A stretch of 64,000 nt of DNA from Allokutzneria sp. A3M-2-11 16 (GTDB lineage Bacteria; Actinomycetota; Actinomycetes; Mycobacteriales; Pseudonocardiaceae), in contig NZ_JANAVO010000002.1 in the NCBI RefSeq assembly GCF_024213555.1, positions 356,269 to 420,268 on the forward strand, written 5' to 3'. Both the position numbers and the translations under genes were made by a program. The notes beneath the pieces were generated by a model. The model had not been told where the DNA came from. It worked only from the letters and a program-made list of their open reading frames with translations, and did no database searches. Positions within the stretch are counted from its first letter, which is position 1, and each line of letters begins with the position of its first letter. This document shows, piece by piece, positions 17,412 to 26,861 of this stretch.

Positions 17412-18037
17412 ACGTTCGCGTGATACTGGCCGATGATCACCCCGTGGTCCGCGCGGGGCTGCGCGACATGCTCTCGATCGACCCGGTCATCGAGGTGGTC
17501 GGCGAGTGCTCCGACGGTGCGGAGGCGGTGCGCCTCGCCGCGGAGCTGCGGCCGCACGTGGTGCTCATGGACCTGCGCATGCCGGAGACCGACGGTGTCG
17601 CGGCGACCGCGCAGATCACCGAAGCGGGCTCGGCGAGGGTGCTCGTGCTGACCACCTACGACAGCGACAGCGACATCCTGCGCGCGATCGAGGCGGGCGC
17701 GGCGGGCTACCTCCTCAAGGACACTCCGCGCGCACAGCTCGCCGAGGCCGTCGTCGCGGCGGCGCGCGGGGCCACCGTGCTGGCGCCGCCCATCGCCGCG
17801 CGGCTGGTCACGCGGGTGCGCGAACCGAAGCTGCCGTCGCTGACCGCGCGCGAGGTCGAAGTGCTCGGCCTGGTGGCCAGGGGAATGTCCAATCCGGAGA
17901 TCGCCGGGGTGCTGGGCATCGGCGAGGCCACGGTGAAGACGCACCTGTTGCGCACCTTCGAAAAGCTCGGGGTGCGGGACCGGACGGCGGCCGTGGTGAC
18001 CGCGCTGGCGAAGGGCGTTCTTGTTTCGCCTGGGTGA
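17408..18037 (+). CDS. LuxR/NarL family response regulator
   Basis: 209 residues. The receiver domain has the acidic pair D9/D10, the phosphorylation site D55 in VVLMDLRMPETDG and K105 or thereabouts in YLLKDTP. A C-terminal LuxR helix-turn-helix follows (LTAREVEVLGLVARGMSNPEIAGVLG and TVKTHLLRTFEKLG). It is co-translated with the upstream kinase. The urease operon begins 52 nt later on the same strand and could be read through or regulated by it. Confidence 0.92.
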   Translation: MNVRVILADDHPVVRAGLRDMLSIDPVIEVVGECSDGAEAVRLAAELRPHVVLMDLRMPETDGVAATAQITEAGSARVLVLTTYDSDSDILRAIEAGAAGYLLKDTPRAQLAEAVVAAARGATVLAPPIAARLVTRVREPKLPSLTAREVEVLGLVARGMSNPEIAGVLGIGEATVKTHLLRTFEKLGVRDRTAAVVTALAKGVLVSPG

Positions 18038-18089
18038 ACTGGGGCCGGAAACCCTTGGTGGCAGCGGCTTTCGCCCCTAGGTTCGGGTG

Positions 18090-18392
18090 ATGCACCTTTC
18101 CCCCAGGGAGCAGGAGAAGCTGCTCGTCCACGTCGCGGCGGACCTGGCGCACCGCCGCCGGGCCAGGGGGTTGCGGCTCAACTACCCCGAGGCGGTCGCG
18201 GTGATCACCGCGTTCGTGCTGGAGAGCGCGCGTGACGGCCGCACGGTCGCGGAGCTGATGTCGTCCGGGCGCGACGTGCTCGGCCGCGACGACGTGCAGG
18301 ACGGCGTGCCGGAGATGCTGCACTCCGTGCAGGTCGAGGCGACGTTCCCGGACGGCACGAAGCTCGTCACGATCCACGAGCCGATCCCGTGA
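18090..18392 (+). CDS. ureA: Urease gamma subunit
   Basis: 100 residues, standard length, beginning [20 protein letters not shown] and containing [11 protein letters not shown], both diagnostic. It is part of the nickel enzyme that hydrolyses urea to ammonia and carbamate. The ATG at 18090 matches the conserved N-terminus. A GTG one codon upstream is also in frame. It overlaps ureB by 4 nt (GTGA). Confidence 0.97.
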   Translation: MHLSPREQEKLLVHVAADLAHRRRARGLRLNYPEAVAVITAFVLESARDGRTVAELMSSGRDVLGRDDVQDGVPEMLHSVQVEATFPDGTKLVTIHEPIP

Positions 18393-18691
18393 TCCCGGGC
18401 GAGGTCTTCGCCGAGGACGGCGACATCGAGCTCAACGCCGGGCGCGAGCGCGTCACGCTGCGCGTGGTCAACACCGGCGACCGGCCCGTGCAGGTCGGCT
18501 CGCACTACCACTTCCCCGAGGCCAACTCGGCGCTCTCCTTCGACCGCGAGGCCGCTTCTGGCAAGCGCCTGGACGTGCCCGCCGGGACGTCCGTGCGGTT
18601 CGAACCCGGCGTCGCGCGCGAGGTCACGCTGGTCGAGCTGGGCGGGCGCGGTGTGGTTCCGGGGCTGAGCTTGGGAAAGGGTGAGAAGTGA
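18389..18691 (+). CDS. ureB: Urease beta subunit
   Basis: 100 residues with the family start [15 protein letters not shown] and the conserved [14 protein letters not shown]. It forms the (alpha-beta-gamma)3 urease with its neighbours. The GTG start overlaps the ureA stop, and the ureB stop overlaps the ureC start. Confidence 0.97.
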   Translation: MIPGEVFAEDGDIELNAGRERVTLRVVNTGDRPVQVGSHYHFPEANSALSFDREAASGKRLDVPAGTSVRFEPGVAREVTLVELGGRGVVPGLSLGKGEK

Positions 18692-20391
18692 GCCGGATCA
18701 GCCGCGCCGACTACGCCAGGCGCTACGGGCCCACCACCGGCGACCGCGTCCGCCTCGCCGACACGAACCTGCTGATCGAGGTCACCGAGGACCTGTGCGG
18801 CGGGCCGGGTCGCGCGGGCGAGGAGGCGATCTTCGGCGGTGGCAAGGTGATCCGCGAGTCGATGGGGCAGGCCGCGGTGACCCGCGCCGAGGGCGCGCCC
18901 GACCTGGTGATCACCGGAGCGGTGGTGCTCGACCACTGGGGCGTGGTGAAGGCCGACGTCGGCGTGCGGGACGGCCGGATCGTCGCACTGGGCAAGGCGG
19001 GCAACCCCGACACGATGGACGGCGTGCACCCCGAGCTGGTGATCGGTCCGTCCACGGAGATCCTGTCCGGCAACGGAATGATCCTGACGGCGGGCGCGGT
19101 CGACGCGCACGTGCACCTGATCTGCCCGCAACAGATTCCCGAGGCGCTGGCCAGCGGCGTCACCACGATCGTCGGCGGCGGCACGGGACCGGCCGAGGGC
19201 ACACGTGCCACGACGGTCACGCCCGGCGCGTGGAACATCGAACGGATGCTGGTCGCGCTCGACGGCTACCCGGTGAACGTCGCCTTGCTGGGCAAGGGGA
19301 ACACGGTCTCCGAAGAGGCGATGTGGGAGCAGCTGCGCGCCGGGGCCAGCGGCTTCAAGCTGCACGAGGACTGGGGCACGACGCCCGCGGCGATCGACGC
19401 GTGCCTGCGGGTCTGCGACGCCTCCGGAGTGCAGGTCGCGATCCACACGGACACCTTGAACGAGGCCGGTTTCCTTGAGTCCACTGTGGACGCTATCGCG
19501 GGCAGGAGCATCCACGCCTACCACACCGAGGGCGCGGGCGGCGGGCACGCGCCGGACGTGATCCGGATGGCGGGCGAGCCGCACGTGCTGCCGTCCTCGA
19601 CCAACCCCACGCGGCCGTTCACGGTGAACACCCTGGACGAGCACCTGGACATGCTGATGGTGTGCCACCACCTCGACCCGTCGATCCCGGAGGACCTGGC
19701 CTTCGCCGAGTCGCGGATGCGGCCGAGCACGATGGCCGCCGAGGACGTCCTGCACGACCTCGGCGCGATCTCGATCATCAGCTCCGACTCGCAGGCCATG
19801 GGCCGGGTCGGCGAGACGATCGTCCGCACCTGGCAGACCGCGCACGTGAACAAGGACCGCTTCGGCGCGTTGCCCGGCGATGGGCGTGCGGACAACAACC
19901 GCGCCCGGCGCTACGTCGCCAAGTACACGATCTGCCCGGCCGTGGCGCACGGCCTGGACGCCGAGGTGGGTTCGGTGGAGGTCGGCAAGCTCGCCGACCT
20001 CGTGCTCTGGGACCCGGCGTTCTTCGCCGTCCGCCCGCATGTCGTGGTGAAGGGCGGCATGATCGCGTGGGCGGCGATGGGCGACCCGGGCGCCTCGATC
20101 CCCACGCCGCAACCCGTGCTGTCCCGGCCGATGTGGGGTGCTTCGGCGGCGTCCTCCCTTTCAGTGCACTTCGTTGCGCCTATTGCTCTTTCGTCAGAGA
20201 TTCCTGTTCAGCGCCGGGTGGTTCCGGTGCGTGACACCCGTGCTCTGACGAAGGCGGATCTGCCCAACAACACCGCGCTTCCCCGCATCGACGTCGACCC
20301 CGACACGTTCACCGTGCACATCGACGGCTCACTGGTGACTCCAGCGCCGCCCGCGTCGCTTCCGCTCGCGCAACGGTATTTCCTCTTCTGA
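18688..20391 (+). CDS. ureC: Urease alpha subunit (catalytic)
   Basis: 567 residues, full length. The metal ligands are in DAHVHLICP, the carbamylated lysine is in [14 protein letters not shown], and the flap histidine is in [20 protein letters not shown]. All key active-site residues are present, so the enzyme should be active once nickel is loaded. The operon order ureABCFGD lacks ureE, which is usual in actinomycetes. The allantoicase at 51 kb provides an internal source of urea. Confidence 0.98.
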   Translation: MSRISRADYARRYGPTTGDRVRLADTNLLIEVTEDLCGGPGRAGEEAIFGGGKVIRESMGQAAVTRAEGAPDLVITGAVVLDHWGVVKADVGVRDGRIVALGKAGNPDTMDGVHPELVIGPSTEILSGNGMILTAGAVDAHVHLICPQQIPEALASGVTTIVGGGTGPAEGTRATTVTPGAWNIERMLVALDGYPVNVALLGKGNTVSEEAMWEQLRAGASGFKLHEDWGTTPAAIDACLRVCDASGVQVAIHTDTLNEAGFLESTVDAIAGRSIHAYHTEGAGGGHAPDVIRMAGEPHVLPSSTNPTRPFTVNTLDEHLDMLMVCHHLDPSIPEDLAFAESRMRPSTMAAEDVLHDLGAISIISSDSQAMGRVGETIVRTWQTAHVNKDRFGALPGDGRADNNRARRYVAKYTICPAVAHGLDAEVGSVEVGKLADLVLWDPAFFAVRPHVVVKGGMIAWAAMGDPGASIPTPQPVLSRPMWGASAASSLSVHFVAPIALSSEIPVQRRVVPVRDTRALTKADLPNNTALPRIDVDPDTFTVHIDGSLVTPAPPASLPLAQRYFLF

Positions 20392-21008
20392 TGGTCAGCG
20401 CGGGGTTGTTGCTGCTGGGCGACTCGCGAGTGCCCGCGGGCGGACACGTCCACTCCGGCGGCATCGAAGCGGCGTGGCGCGCCGGGTTGGTCACGGATGT
20501 GGCTTCGCTGCGGGATTTCCTGGTCGGCAGGCTCACGACGACCGGTCGTGTGTGCGCCTCCTTCGCTGCCTGCGCCGCACGGATGACGCCTGATGATGAT
20601 TGGGCTCTGCTCGACGAGGAGTTCGACGCGCGCACGCCATCCGCCGCGCAGAGGGCGGCTTCGCGCCAGCAGGGCCGGGGGTTGATGCGCGCTTATCCAG
20701 GTGCCGCGCCGTGGCTCGGGCCGAAACCGCACCAGCCCATCGCTTTCGGCGTGCTCAGCGGAGCTTCGCCGGAGGAGGTGGCCGTTGCGACGGCGCTCGC
20801 TTCTGTGACCGCTCCGGCTTCGGCGGCGCTGCGGCTGCTCGCCCTCGACCCGTTCGCGGTGCACCGCATGCTCGTCACACTGACGTCCACTGTGGACTCC
20901 GTTGCGGCGGAGGCCGCTCGCGATGGGCTGGCCGATGACTGCGCTCCGCTGCTCGACGTGCTCGCGGAAGCCCACCACCAATCGGAAGGACAGCTCTTTG
21001 TCTCGTAA
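20391..21008 (+). CDS. ureF: Urease accessory protein UreF
   Basis: 205 residues. It starts with the [24 protein letters not shown] segment typical of UreF and ends with ECF-type helices around [13 protein letters not shown]. UreF acts with UreD and UreG to load nickel and carbon dioxide into the urease active site. Its ATG overlaps the last base of the ureC stop. Confidence 0.93.
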   Translation: MVSAGLLLLGDSRVPAGGHVHSGGIEAAWRAGLVTDVASLRDFLVGRLTTTGRVCASFAACAARMTPDDDWALLDEEFDARTPSAAQRAASRQQGRGLMRAYPGAAPWLGPKPHQPIAFGVLSGASPEEVAVATALASVTAPASAALRLLALDPFAVHRMLVTLTSTVDSVAAEAARDGLADDCAPLLDVLAEAHHQSEGQLFVS

Positions 21009-21678
21009 CCACGGCGACGGTCCCCACGACTTCGGACACGACCCGCACGCGCACGGCCACGACCACAGGCTGGGAGCCAGCCCGCGCATCGGCATCGGCG
21101 GCCCCGTCGGCTCCGGCAAGACCGCGCTCGTCGCCGCGCTGTGCCGAACCCTGCGCGACCGGCTCAGCATCGGCGTGGTGACCAACGACATCTACACCAC
21201 CGAGGACGCGGAGTTCCTGCGCCGCAACGCCATCCTCGACGACGACCGGATCAGCGCCGTGAAGACCGGGTGCTGTCCGCACACCGCGATCCGCGACGAC
21301 ATCACCGCCAACCTCGACGCCATCGAGGACCTGGAGGCGCGGCACGGCGCGTTCGACCTGGTGCTCGTGGAGAGCGGCGGCGACAACCTCACCGCCACCT
21401 TCAGCAAGGGCTTGGTGGACCGGCAGATCTTCGTGGTCGACGTGGCCGGTGGCGACAAGGTGCCGCGCAAGGGCGGGCCCGGCGTCACCCTCGCCGACCT
21501 CCTCGTGATCAACAAGACCGACCTCGCCGGGCTCGTCGGCGCCGACCTCTCGGTGATGGCCCGCGACGCCGAGGCCGTGCGCCGCGGACTGCCCGTGCTG
21601 TTCACCTCGCTGCCCGAGGACCCCGCCGCGTCGAAGGTCGCCGACTGGGTGCTCCAGCAGCTCGCCGAACTCGCGTGA
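20998..21678 (+). CDS. ureG: Urease accessory GTPase UreG
   Basis: 226 residues. A His-rich N-terminus ([14 protein letters not shown]), which could bind nickel and make up for the missing UreE, precedes the P-loop [13 protein letters not shown]. The CPH nickel motif ([12 protein letters not shown]), the [12 protein letters not shown] signature and VINKTDLA (NKxD) follow. The TTG start at 20998 overlaps the end of ureF by 11 nt. No later start retains the His-rich tail. Confidence 0.95.
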   Translation: MSRNHGDGPHDFGHDPHAHGHDHRLGASPRIGIGGPVGSGKTALVAALCRTLRDRLSIGVVTNDIYTTEDAEFLRRNAILDDDRISAVKTGCCPHTAIRDDITANLDAIEDLEARHGAFDLVLVESGGDNLTATFSKGLVDRQIFVVDVAGGDKVPRKGGPGVTLADLLVINKTDLAGLVGADLSVMARDAEAVRRGLPVLFTSLPEDPAASKVADWVLQQLAELA

Positions 21679-22382
21679 AGGCCCACGCCGCCCTCACCGT
21701 GGCCCGGCGGGGTGAGCGCAGCGTCATCACCGAGCTGCGCTCCGCTCCCCCGCTGACCTTGCGCCGCACCGGGATTCCCGGCGCGACCGCACAGGTGCAC
21801 GTGGTCGGCACGGCCGCGGGCCCGCTCGGCGGCGATTCCCTGCGCTTGGACGTGTCCGTGCTCGACGGAGCTTCCCTGGAACTGCGGTCGACCGGCGCCC
21901 AGATCGCGCTGCGCGGCACATCTTCTGTCCACTTTGGACTACAAGTGGACGGCTCGGCGGTCATCCGCCAGGAGCCGACCGTGCTTGCTCGGGGCTGCTT
22001 GGTGCACAACCACTCTGTTGCTTCGCTGAGCGAGGGCGCGCGGTTGCTGTGGCAGGACCTCGTTGTTCTTGGGCGGCACGGGGAGGAGCCCGGGAAGCTC
22101 GTGCAGCATTGGAATGTGACTCGGGCTGGGCGTCCCGTGTTGCGCACGACGACGACGTTGGTCGACCCGTCGTTGTACCGATCTCCGGCGATCATCGGTT
22201 CCGCTTCTGTGCTGGGGACGGCGCTTGTGGTTGCTCCTGGGTTGTCGGTTCACGCTCGTTCTTTTCGTTGCGGCGCAGTGCATGCGCTGCGAGGGGCCGC
22301 GTTGGTGACAGTGCTTGGTTCGGATGCTGTTGAGGTTTCTTCGCTGTTGGATTCGTTGGCTTCCAGCGCGGGGTCGGCTTGA
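21675..22382 (+). CDS. ureD: Urease accessory protein UreD
   Basis: 235 residues with the UreD pattern [24 protein letters not shown], then TGAQIALRG. It acts as scaffold and nickel tunnel in the UreFGD complex. GTG 21675 overlaps the ureG stop. The last four codons and the stop lie inside the left 22-bp terminal repeat of the HNH element (22370-22391), so an insertion may have supplied the present C-terminus. The body of the protein looks intact. Confidence 0.92.
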   Translation: MKAHAALTVARRGERSVITELRSAPPLTLRRTGIPGATAQVHVVGTAAGPLGGDSLRLDVSVLDGASLELRSTGAQIALRGTSSVHFGLQVDGSAVIRQEPTVLARGCLVHNHSVASLSEGARLLWQDLVVLGRHGEEPGKLVQHWNVTRAGRPVLRTTTTLVDPSLYRSPAIIGSASVLGTALVVAPGLSVHARSFRCGAVHALRGAALVTVLGSDAVEVSSLLDSLASSAGSA

Positions 22383-22391
22383 CCTGGGGCC
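22370..22391. repeat. Left terminal inverted repeat of the HNH element
   Basis: 22 bp, perfectly inverted relative to 23891-23912. It overlaps the last codons and stop of ureD. Confidence 0.9.
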
Positions 22392-22593
22392 CCTTGCGCG
22401 TGCCCTTGGGCCTCTCAGGGGCACGGGGATGAAACCCCGGCCCTCGCGGGAAGCGTATGGCACGCGCACCCCAGGTAAAGCCGACCGTTCCAGCGGCGGC
22501 TCACGCCTGGTTTTTCCTTGTGTGGCAACGATTTGTACGCGCCGGGAAGGTGTGATTAAGTGGAGGTATCCGCATGGGAGAGGAGGTGTGATC

Positions 22594-23814
22594 ATGTTGG
22601 ATACCAAGGCAATCAAGGATCTACTCGCCGCGCAGCTGGCGGCCAACGACTCATATCAGTTGTCCGAGAACGATCATCTAGAGTTCCTGTCGGAGTTGGA
22701 GACGATCGGCAGGCTCCTCGCCGCTGTGAAGACCGACGCCGACACTCAGGCCGATGAGCGTGTCTTGCACTCCACGTACGGGTGCAAGGACCTGGCGATG
22801 TTGTTGTGCACCAAGCTGCAGATCCATCCCGGTGAGGCCAAGCGGCGCACGAGGTTGGTGCGCGAGCTACCGACACTCCCGCATACCCGGGAGGCGATGT
22901 ACGCGGGTGAGATCAGTGGTGAACACGCGCTGGTGATCTCCGATGCGATCAAGCGTCTCCCGTCAGAGCATGTCGAGGGTGCGGAGCGTGTGCTGGCGGA
23001 TGTGGCGCCGACGTTGGACCCGGAGTTTCTGATGCGTGCCGGAAAATACGTGCGGACGGTGGTCGACCCTGACGGTGTCTACCGCGACGAGCGGGAGGCG
23101 ATTGAGCGGCGTGCGGCGCGGATGTCCCGTGGCAAGGACGGGAGCCTGCGCTTCCAGGTCACCGTTGACGCGCTCAACGGAGAGAAGATCCGGAACCTGT
23201 TCCTCGCCATGGCCAAACCCCGATCCGTGGACGGGGAGAAAGACCCCCGCACCTTCGAACAGCGGTTGGCCGACGCCTTCATCGAAGCCATGACGATCGC
23301 GATGGCCCACCACGACATCCCGGGTTTGCCGCGTTCCCTGCTGGTCATGACGATGAACGCGGACAACCTGAAGGACAAGACCGGGTGCGCTCGGACTGAC
23401 ACCGGGCAGCCGGTGTCCCCGGACCTGGCCCAGCATGTCGCTTGTGATGCCGACATCGCCCACATCGTGCTCGGGGAGAAGGGGGAACCCCTCGCCTACG
23501 GGCGCGGACGACGGCTCGCCTCACTCGCTCAGCGGCGGGCGTTGGCGGTGCGGGACAAGGGATGCGCCTTCCCGGGCTGTGATCGGCCTCCTTCATGGAC
23601 GGAAGCTCATCACGTGGTGCATTGGATCGACGGCGGGCCGACCGACCTCGACAACCTCGTCCTGCTCTGCGTGTATCACCATCACGTGATACACGCACAA
23701 GACTGGGAGATCATCTTCGACCACGGGATGCCGAGCTTCATCCCTCCACAGTGGATCGACCCGGACCAGGTGCCGTTGCGGAACATCAGGGTGGACTGCC
23801 CATTGACGCTATAG
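22594..23814 (+). CDS. DUF222 / HNH endonuclease-domain protein (13E12 repeat family)
   Basis: 406 residues. The DUF222 region (about 1-300) precedes a C-terminal HNH nuclease domain, CAFPGCDRPPSWTEAHHVVHW, then GGPTDLDNLVLLCVYHHHVIH, holding two zinc-type Cys, the catalytic His pair, Asn and final His. AGGAGG lies about 8 nt before the ATG. Base composition and codon use are less G+C-rich than the urease genes next door, which hints at transfer. A hairpin follows the stop. The protein may cut DNA or RNA in the service of the element carrying it. Confidence 0.9.
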   Translation: MLDTKAIKDLLAAQLAANDSYQLSENDHLEFLSELETIGRLLAAVKTDADTQADERVLHSTYGCKDLAMLLCTKLQIHPGEAKRRTRLVRELPTLPHTREAMYAGEISGEHALVISDAIKRLPSEHVEGAERVLADVAPTLDPEFLMRAGKYVRTVVDPDGVYRDEREAIERRAARMSRGKDGSLRFQVTVDALNGEKIRNLFLAMAKPRSVDGEKDPRTFEQRLADAFIEAMTIAMAHHDIPGLPRSLLVMTMNADNLKDKTGCARTDTGQPVSPDLAQHVACDADIAHIVLGEKGEPLAYGRGRRLASLAQRRALAVRDKGCAFPGCDRPPSWTEAHHVVHWIDGGPTDLDNLVLLCVYHHHVIHAQDWEIIFDHGMPSFIPPQWIDPDQVPLRNIRVDCPLTL

Positions 23815-23838
23815 GCAGGAGGTCTCGGGAACGGCGCA

Positions 23839-23864
23839 ACGCTGGAACGTGATGGTTCCAGCGT
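23839..23864. terminator. Hairpin after the HNH gene
   Basis: 10-bp perfect arms (23839-23848 and 23855-23864) with a 6-nt loop, 25 nt past the stop and without a T-run. It is a likely terminator or part of the element's right end. Confidence 0.6.
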
Positions 23865-23890
23865 GGTACAGGCGCGGACTGGAAGGCAAA

Positions 23891-23912
23891 GGCCCCAGGT
23901 CAAGCCGACCCC
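23891..23912. repeat. Right terminal inverted repeat of the HNH element
   Basis: 22 bp (GGCCCCAGGTCAAGCC...), the exact reverse complement of 22370-22391. Confidence 0.9.
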
Positions 23913-23921
23913 ACGCAGGAA

Positions 23922-24365
23922 CTAGATCTTGGTGAGGAGTTCCTTGAGCTTCGCCACGATCGTCCACGCGCCCTTGTCGCACGCCTCCTGGTGCGCGACG
24001 TAGTAGCCGTCGACGGTTTTCCGTTCCGCCGCATAGCGATCCGCGACGAACTTCGCCATCTTGGCGCGCGAGTCGGCGGCGCACGGGTCGGGGAACTTGT
24101 ACAGCTCGTGCCAGACGGCGTTGACGAGCTTCTTCACCGGATCGGGCATCTTCTTGGTCTGCTTGGCGATGACGTCGGTGCCCGCGAGCACGAACCGCAC
24201 GCCCTTCTTCTGCGCGCAGGCGGCGTCGAAGCTCTCCCCGACAGCCTTCACCGCGGCACCGATATCGCCCTTGGGCACGGGCGCGGGTGGGGCTGCCGCA
24301 GCGGACGGGGCGGCGAGACAGAGTGCGACCGGAACGCAGAACACCGCGACGAGGGGACGCTTCAT
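23922..24365 (-). CDS. Secreted protein of unknown function
   Basis: 147 residues beginning with a signal peptide (MKRPLVAVFCVPVALCLAAP, cleavage near SAAAA-PP). The mature part is lysine-rich and mainly helical, with three cysteines (AACAQKK, DPCAAD, EACDKG) that could form one disulfide. I do not recognise a family. It lies just outside the right end of the HNH element and convergent to the HNH gene. Actinomycete secreted proteins of this size are often haemophore-like or cell-wall associated, but nothing here shows it. Confidence 0.65.
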   Translation of the reverse strand: MKRPLVAVFCVPVALCLAAPSAAAAPPAPVPKGDIGAAVKAVGESFDAACAQKKGVRFVLAGTDVIAKQTKKMPDPVKKLVNAVWHELYKFPDPCAADSRAKMAKFVADRYAAERKTVDGYYVAHQEACDKGAWTIVAKLKELLTKI

Positions 24366-24433
24366 GCTCGCGACAGTAGGCAGGCGCGCGGAAACCGGCA
24401 GGGCGCGGTCGGGGCGTTCGATCGAAGGTGTGA

Positions 24434-26815
24434 TCAGCCGAAGGTGTCCAGCGCCGCCCGGGCCTCCGCGAGCAGCTTGCGGTTGCCCAGCTCCTCCGCG
24501 TACTCCAGGGCCAGCCGGAGGTGCTCGCGGGCTCGCTCCCGCTCACCGAGCAGGTGGTGGACCTTGCCGAGGCCGATGTGGGCGAGACCCATCGCCCAGC
24601 GGTCACCGCCCTGGGTGGCGTTGTCCAGGGCGCGCCGCTGGTAGCGCAGCGCCTCCTCGTAGTTGCCGAGCCTGCGGTTCATCGCGCCCAGCGAACTGAT
24701 CGCCAAGCCCCACGACCACCGGTCGCCGAGCCGTTCGCTGAGTTCGAGCGCCCGCTCGAACCGGGACCGGGCGAGCTCGTCATCGCCCTCGTCGGCGTCG
24801 ATCAGGCCGAGGTTGGTCAGCGCCAGGCTCTGCGCCCACAGGTCACCGGTGGCCTCGCTCAACGTCAGCGCCCGGTCGAGTTCCTTGCGCGCCAACGTGA
24901 AATCGCCGCGCTGCCGGTACGCGCTGCCCAGGCCCAGGATCGACGGCGCGCGCCCGAAGTCCACGCCCAGCTTCTGGTACAGCTCGTCGGAGCGCGCGAA
25001 GTTGGCCACCGCCTCCTCGTAGTCGCCCCGCCAGTCGTGCAGCAGCCCGAGCCGACCGCGCGTCCTGGCCTCGAAGCGCTCGTTGCCGGTGGCGAGGTCG
25101 CGCTCCAACGCCTCCTGCAGCTGCGCGAGCGCCTGGTCGACGCGGCCGAGGCGCCAGTTCAGCATGCCCAGGTTCTTCAGGATCTCCGCGCGGGCGTCCA
25201 GATCGCCGAGCCGGTCGGTGGCGGCGAGCGCGGCCTCGTGGGTGCGCAACCAGTCCTGGCTGTAGCCCCGCGTGAGGAAGAACTGCCACAGCACAAGGGA
25301 AATCCGCCACGCGTGCTCGTCGGTGCAGTGCTCGACGACCGCGACCAGGTTGGCCCGTTCCGCCTCCAGCCAGCGCGCCGCCACGGTGTGGTCGGCGAGG
25401 TCCGGCAGCCGTTCGTCGGGCTCCTCCTCCGAGGACTCCGCGCGTTCATAGGCGCGGGTCGCCAGGCTCGCGGCCGCCAGGTAGTAGTCCCACAGCCTGT
25501 CGAGCGCCTCGGTCAGCGCGGCCGGGTCCTCCTCGGCGGAGGCCGTGCTCGCGGCGTGCTCACGGAGCAGGTCGTGCAGCTGGTACCGGCCGGGCTCGCG
25601 CTGCTGCACGAGGTGAACGTCCACAAGGGACTCCAGCAGGTCCTCCGCGTCCAGCGGTGCGATCCCGGCGAGCGCGGCGGCGGCGTGCACGTCGACGTCG
25701 GCTCCCGGGTGCAGGCCGAGCAGGCGGAACATGCGCCGCTGCGCGTCGTCGAGGTACTGGTGGGACAGGGCGAACACCGCGTTCAGCTCGGTCGGCCTGC
25801 GGGTGTTGCGGCCCAGCCGCTGGTTCAGGTGCTCCACCGTCCACACAGGACGGTCGCGGAGCCGGGCGGCGGCGATCCTGATGGCCAGCGGCAGGTATCC
25901 GCACAGCCGCACGCACTCGCGGACCGCCGCGTCCTCGCCCCGCCCGGACCCGGCGATGCGGAGGAACAGCCCGACCGCCTCGTCCTCGCGGAGCACGTCC
26001 AACGCGAGCGTGCTCGCCCCGTCAAGGTCGGTCAGCCGCCTGCGGCTGGTGACCAGGGTCAGGCAGCCGGGGTGCCCGGGGATCAGCGGTCGCACGTGCG
26101 CCGCGTCGGCGGCGTTGTCCAGCACCAGCAGCACGCGGCGTCCCGCGAGCGTCGACCGCCACAGCGCGGCGCGCTGCTCGACGGTCGGCGGGATGCTCTC
26201 GCCCGGCACGTCCACCGCGCGCAGCAGCGTCTCCAGCGCGGCGGCCGGGCTCAGCGGCGGATGCCCCGGGGTGTGCGCGTGCAGGTCGACGAAGAACTGG
26301 CCGTCCGGGTAGCGCTGCGCGAGCCGGTGGGCGCAGCGCACGACGAGCGAGGTCTTGCCGACCCCGCCCATGCCGTCGATCGCGTGCACGGGCACGGTCC
26401 GCCCGTCCGCGGCCACGACGGCGGCCAGCAGCGCGTCCAGCTCGGCGTCCCGGCCGGTGAAGTCGCCGATGTCCCTCGGCAGCTCGTTGCGCGGGCGCCA
26501 GCCGTCGCCGCCGGGCCGCTCGGCGACGGTGGCTGCGGTCACTTCGGAGACGGCGGCTTCGGCGAACTCCCACAGCCTGCGCAGCCTGGCCAGTTCCCTG
26601 CGGTTGGCGCCGCACGCCGCGGCCAGCTGCCCGACCAGGCGGAAGTCCGGCGGGAGGACCGTCCCGGCGCAGTAGCGGTGCAGGGTCGAGCTGCTCGTCC
26701 CGGTGCGATGGGCGAGCGCGGCGAAACTGCGCCCCGACCGCTCCTTGAGCCCCCGCAGCACGGCGGCGAACTCGGCAACCGCGTCGGTCCCTCCCACCGG
26801 CCCATCATCCCGCAC
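24434..26815 (-). CDS. XRE / NB-ARC / TPR regulator (STAND family)
   Basis: 793 residues. An N-terminal XRE-type helix-turn-helix (about 17-70) precedes an NB-ARC NTPase with P-loop GMGGVGKTS (148-156), Walker B VLLVLDNAAD and a GLPL-like GYLPLAIRIAA. A winged-helix/arm region follows, then about eight TPR units (about 530-785; repeated GDxxxA blocks such as LGDLDARAEILKNLG). Such proteins switch between ADP- and ATP-bound states in response to a signal sensed by the repeats and regulate transcription. Streptomyces relatives affect development and antibiotic genes. It is read divergently from a secreted protein gene, a candidate target. Confidence 0.9.
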   Translation of the reverse strand: MRDDGPVGGTDAVAEFAAVLRGLKERSGRSFAALAHRTGTSSSTLHRYCAGTVLPPDFRLVGQLAAACGANRRELARLRRLWEFAEAAVSEVTAATVAERPGGDGWRPRNELPRDIGDFTGRDAELDALLAAVVAADGRTVPVHAIDGMGGVGKTSLVVRCAHRLAQRYPDGQFFVDLHAHTPGHPPLSPAAALETLLRAVDVPGESIPPTVEQRAALWRSTLAGRRVLLVLDNAADAAHVRPLIPGHPGCLTLVTSRRRLTDLDGASTLALDVLREDEAVGLFLRIAGSGRGEDAAVRECVRLCGYLPLAIRIAAARLRDRPVWTVEHLNQRLGRNTRRPTELNAVFALSHQYLDDAQRRMFRLLGLHPGADVDVHAAAALAGIAPLDAEDLLESLVDVHLVQQREPGRYQLHDLLREHAASTASAEEDPAALTEALDRLWDYYLAAASLATRAYERAESSEEEPDERLPDLADHTVAARWLEAERANLVAVVEHCTDEHAWRISLVLWQFFLTRGYSQDWLRTHEAALAATDRLGDLDARAEILKNLGMLNWRLGRVDQALAQLQEALERDLATGNERFEARTRGRLGLLHDWRGDYEEAVANFARSDELYQKLGVDFGRAPSILGLGSAYRQRGDFTLARKELDRALTLSEATGDLWAQSLALTNLGLIDADEGDDELARSRFERALELSERLGDRWSWGLAISSLGAMNRRLGNYEEALRYQRRALDNATQGGDRWAMGLAHIGLGKVHHLLGERERAREHLRLALEYAEELGNRKLLAEARAALDTFG

Positions 26816-26861
26816 CCGTCCCGGCTACCCGGAAAAGGAGTTCAATGCCTATGCTCCGAAT

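Larger units (their letters stand above)
22370..23912. mobile_element. DUF222/HNH (13E12-type) element bounded by 22-bp perfect inverted repeats
   Basis: Positions 22370-22391 and 23891-23912 are perfect 22-bp inverted repeats (outer-to-inner GGGGTCGGCTTGACCTGGGG...) that enclose a single DUF222-HNH gene and about 210 and 76 bp of non-coding DNA. An internal partial copy of the right-end sequence (22468-22486), together with GGCACGCGC/GCGCGTGCC, lets the left end fold into a long imperfect hairpin. No obvious target duplication flanks the repeats. In mycobacteria, DUF222-HNH genes form dispersed 13E12 repeats, which supports mobility, though the mechanism is not known to me. Confidence 0.72.

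Noticed and set aside
18034-18062. GlnR-like site (GTGAAC ... GGAAAC) before the urease operon
   Set aside because: The spacing between the half-sites does not match the GlnR layout, and the first half lies within the response regulator's stop region.
22360-23925. Target-site duplication around the HNH element
   Set aside because: The bases outside the two 22-bp repeats (CCAGCGC on the left, ACGCAGG on the right) show no direct repeat.
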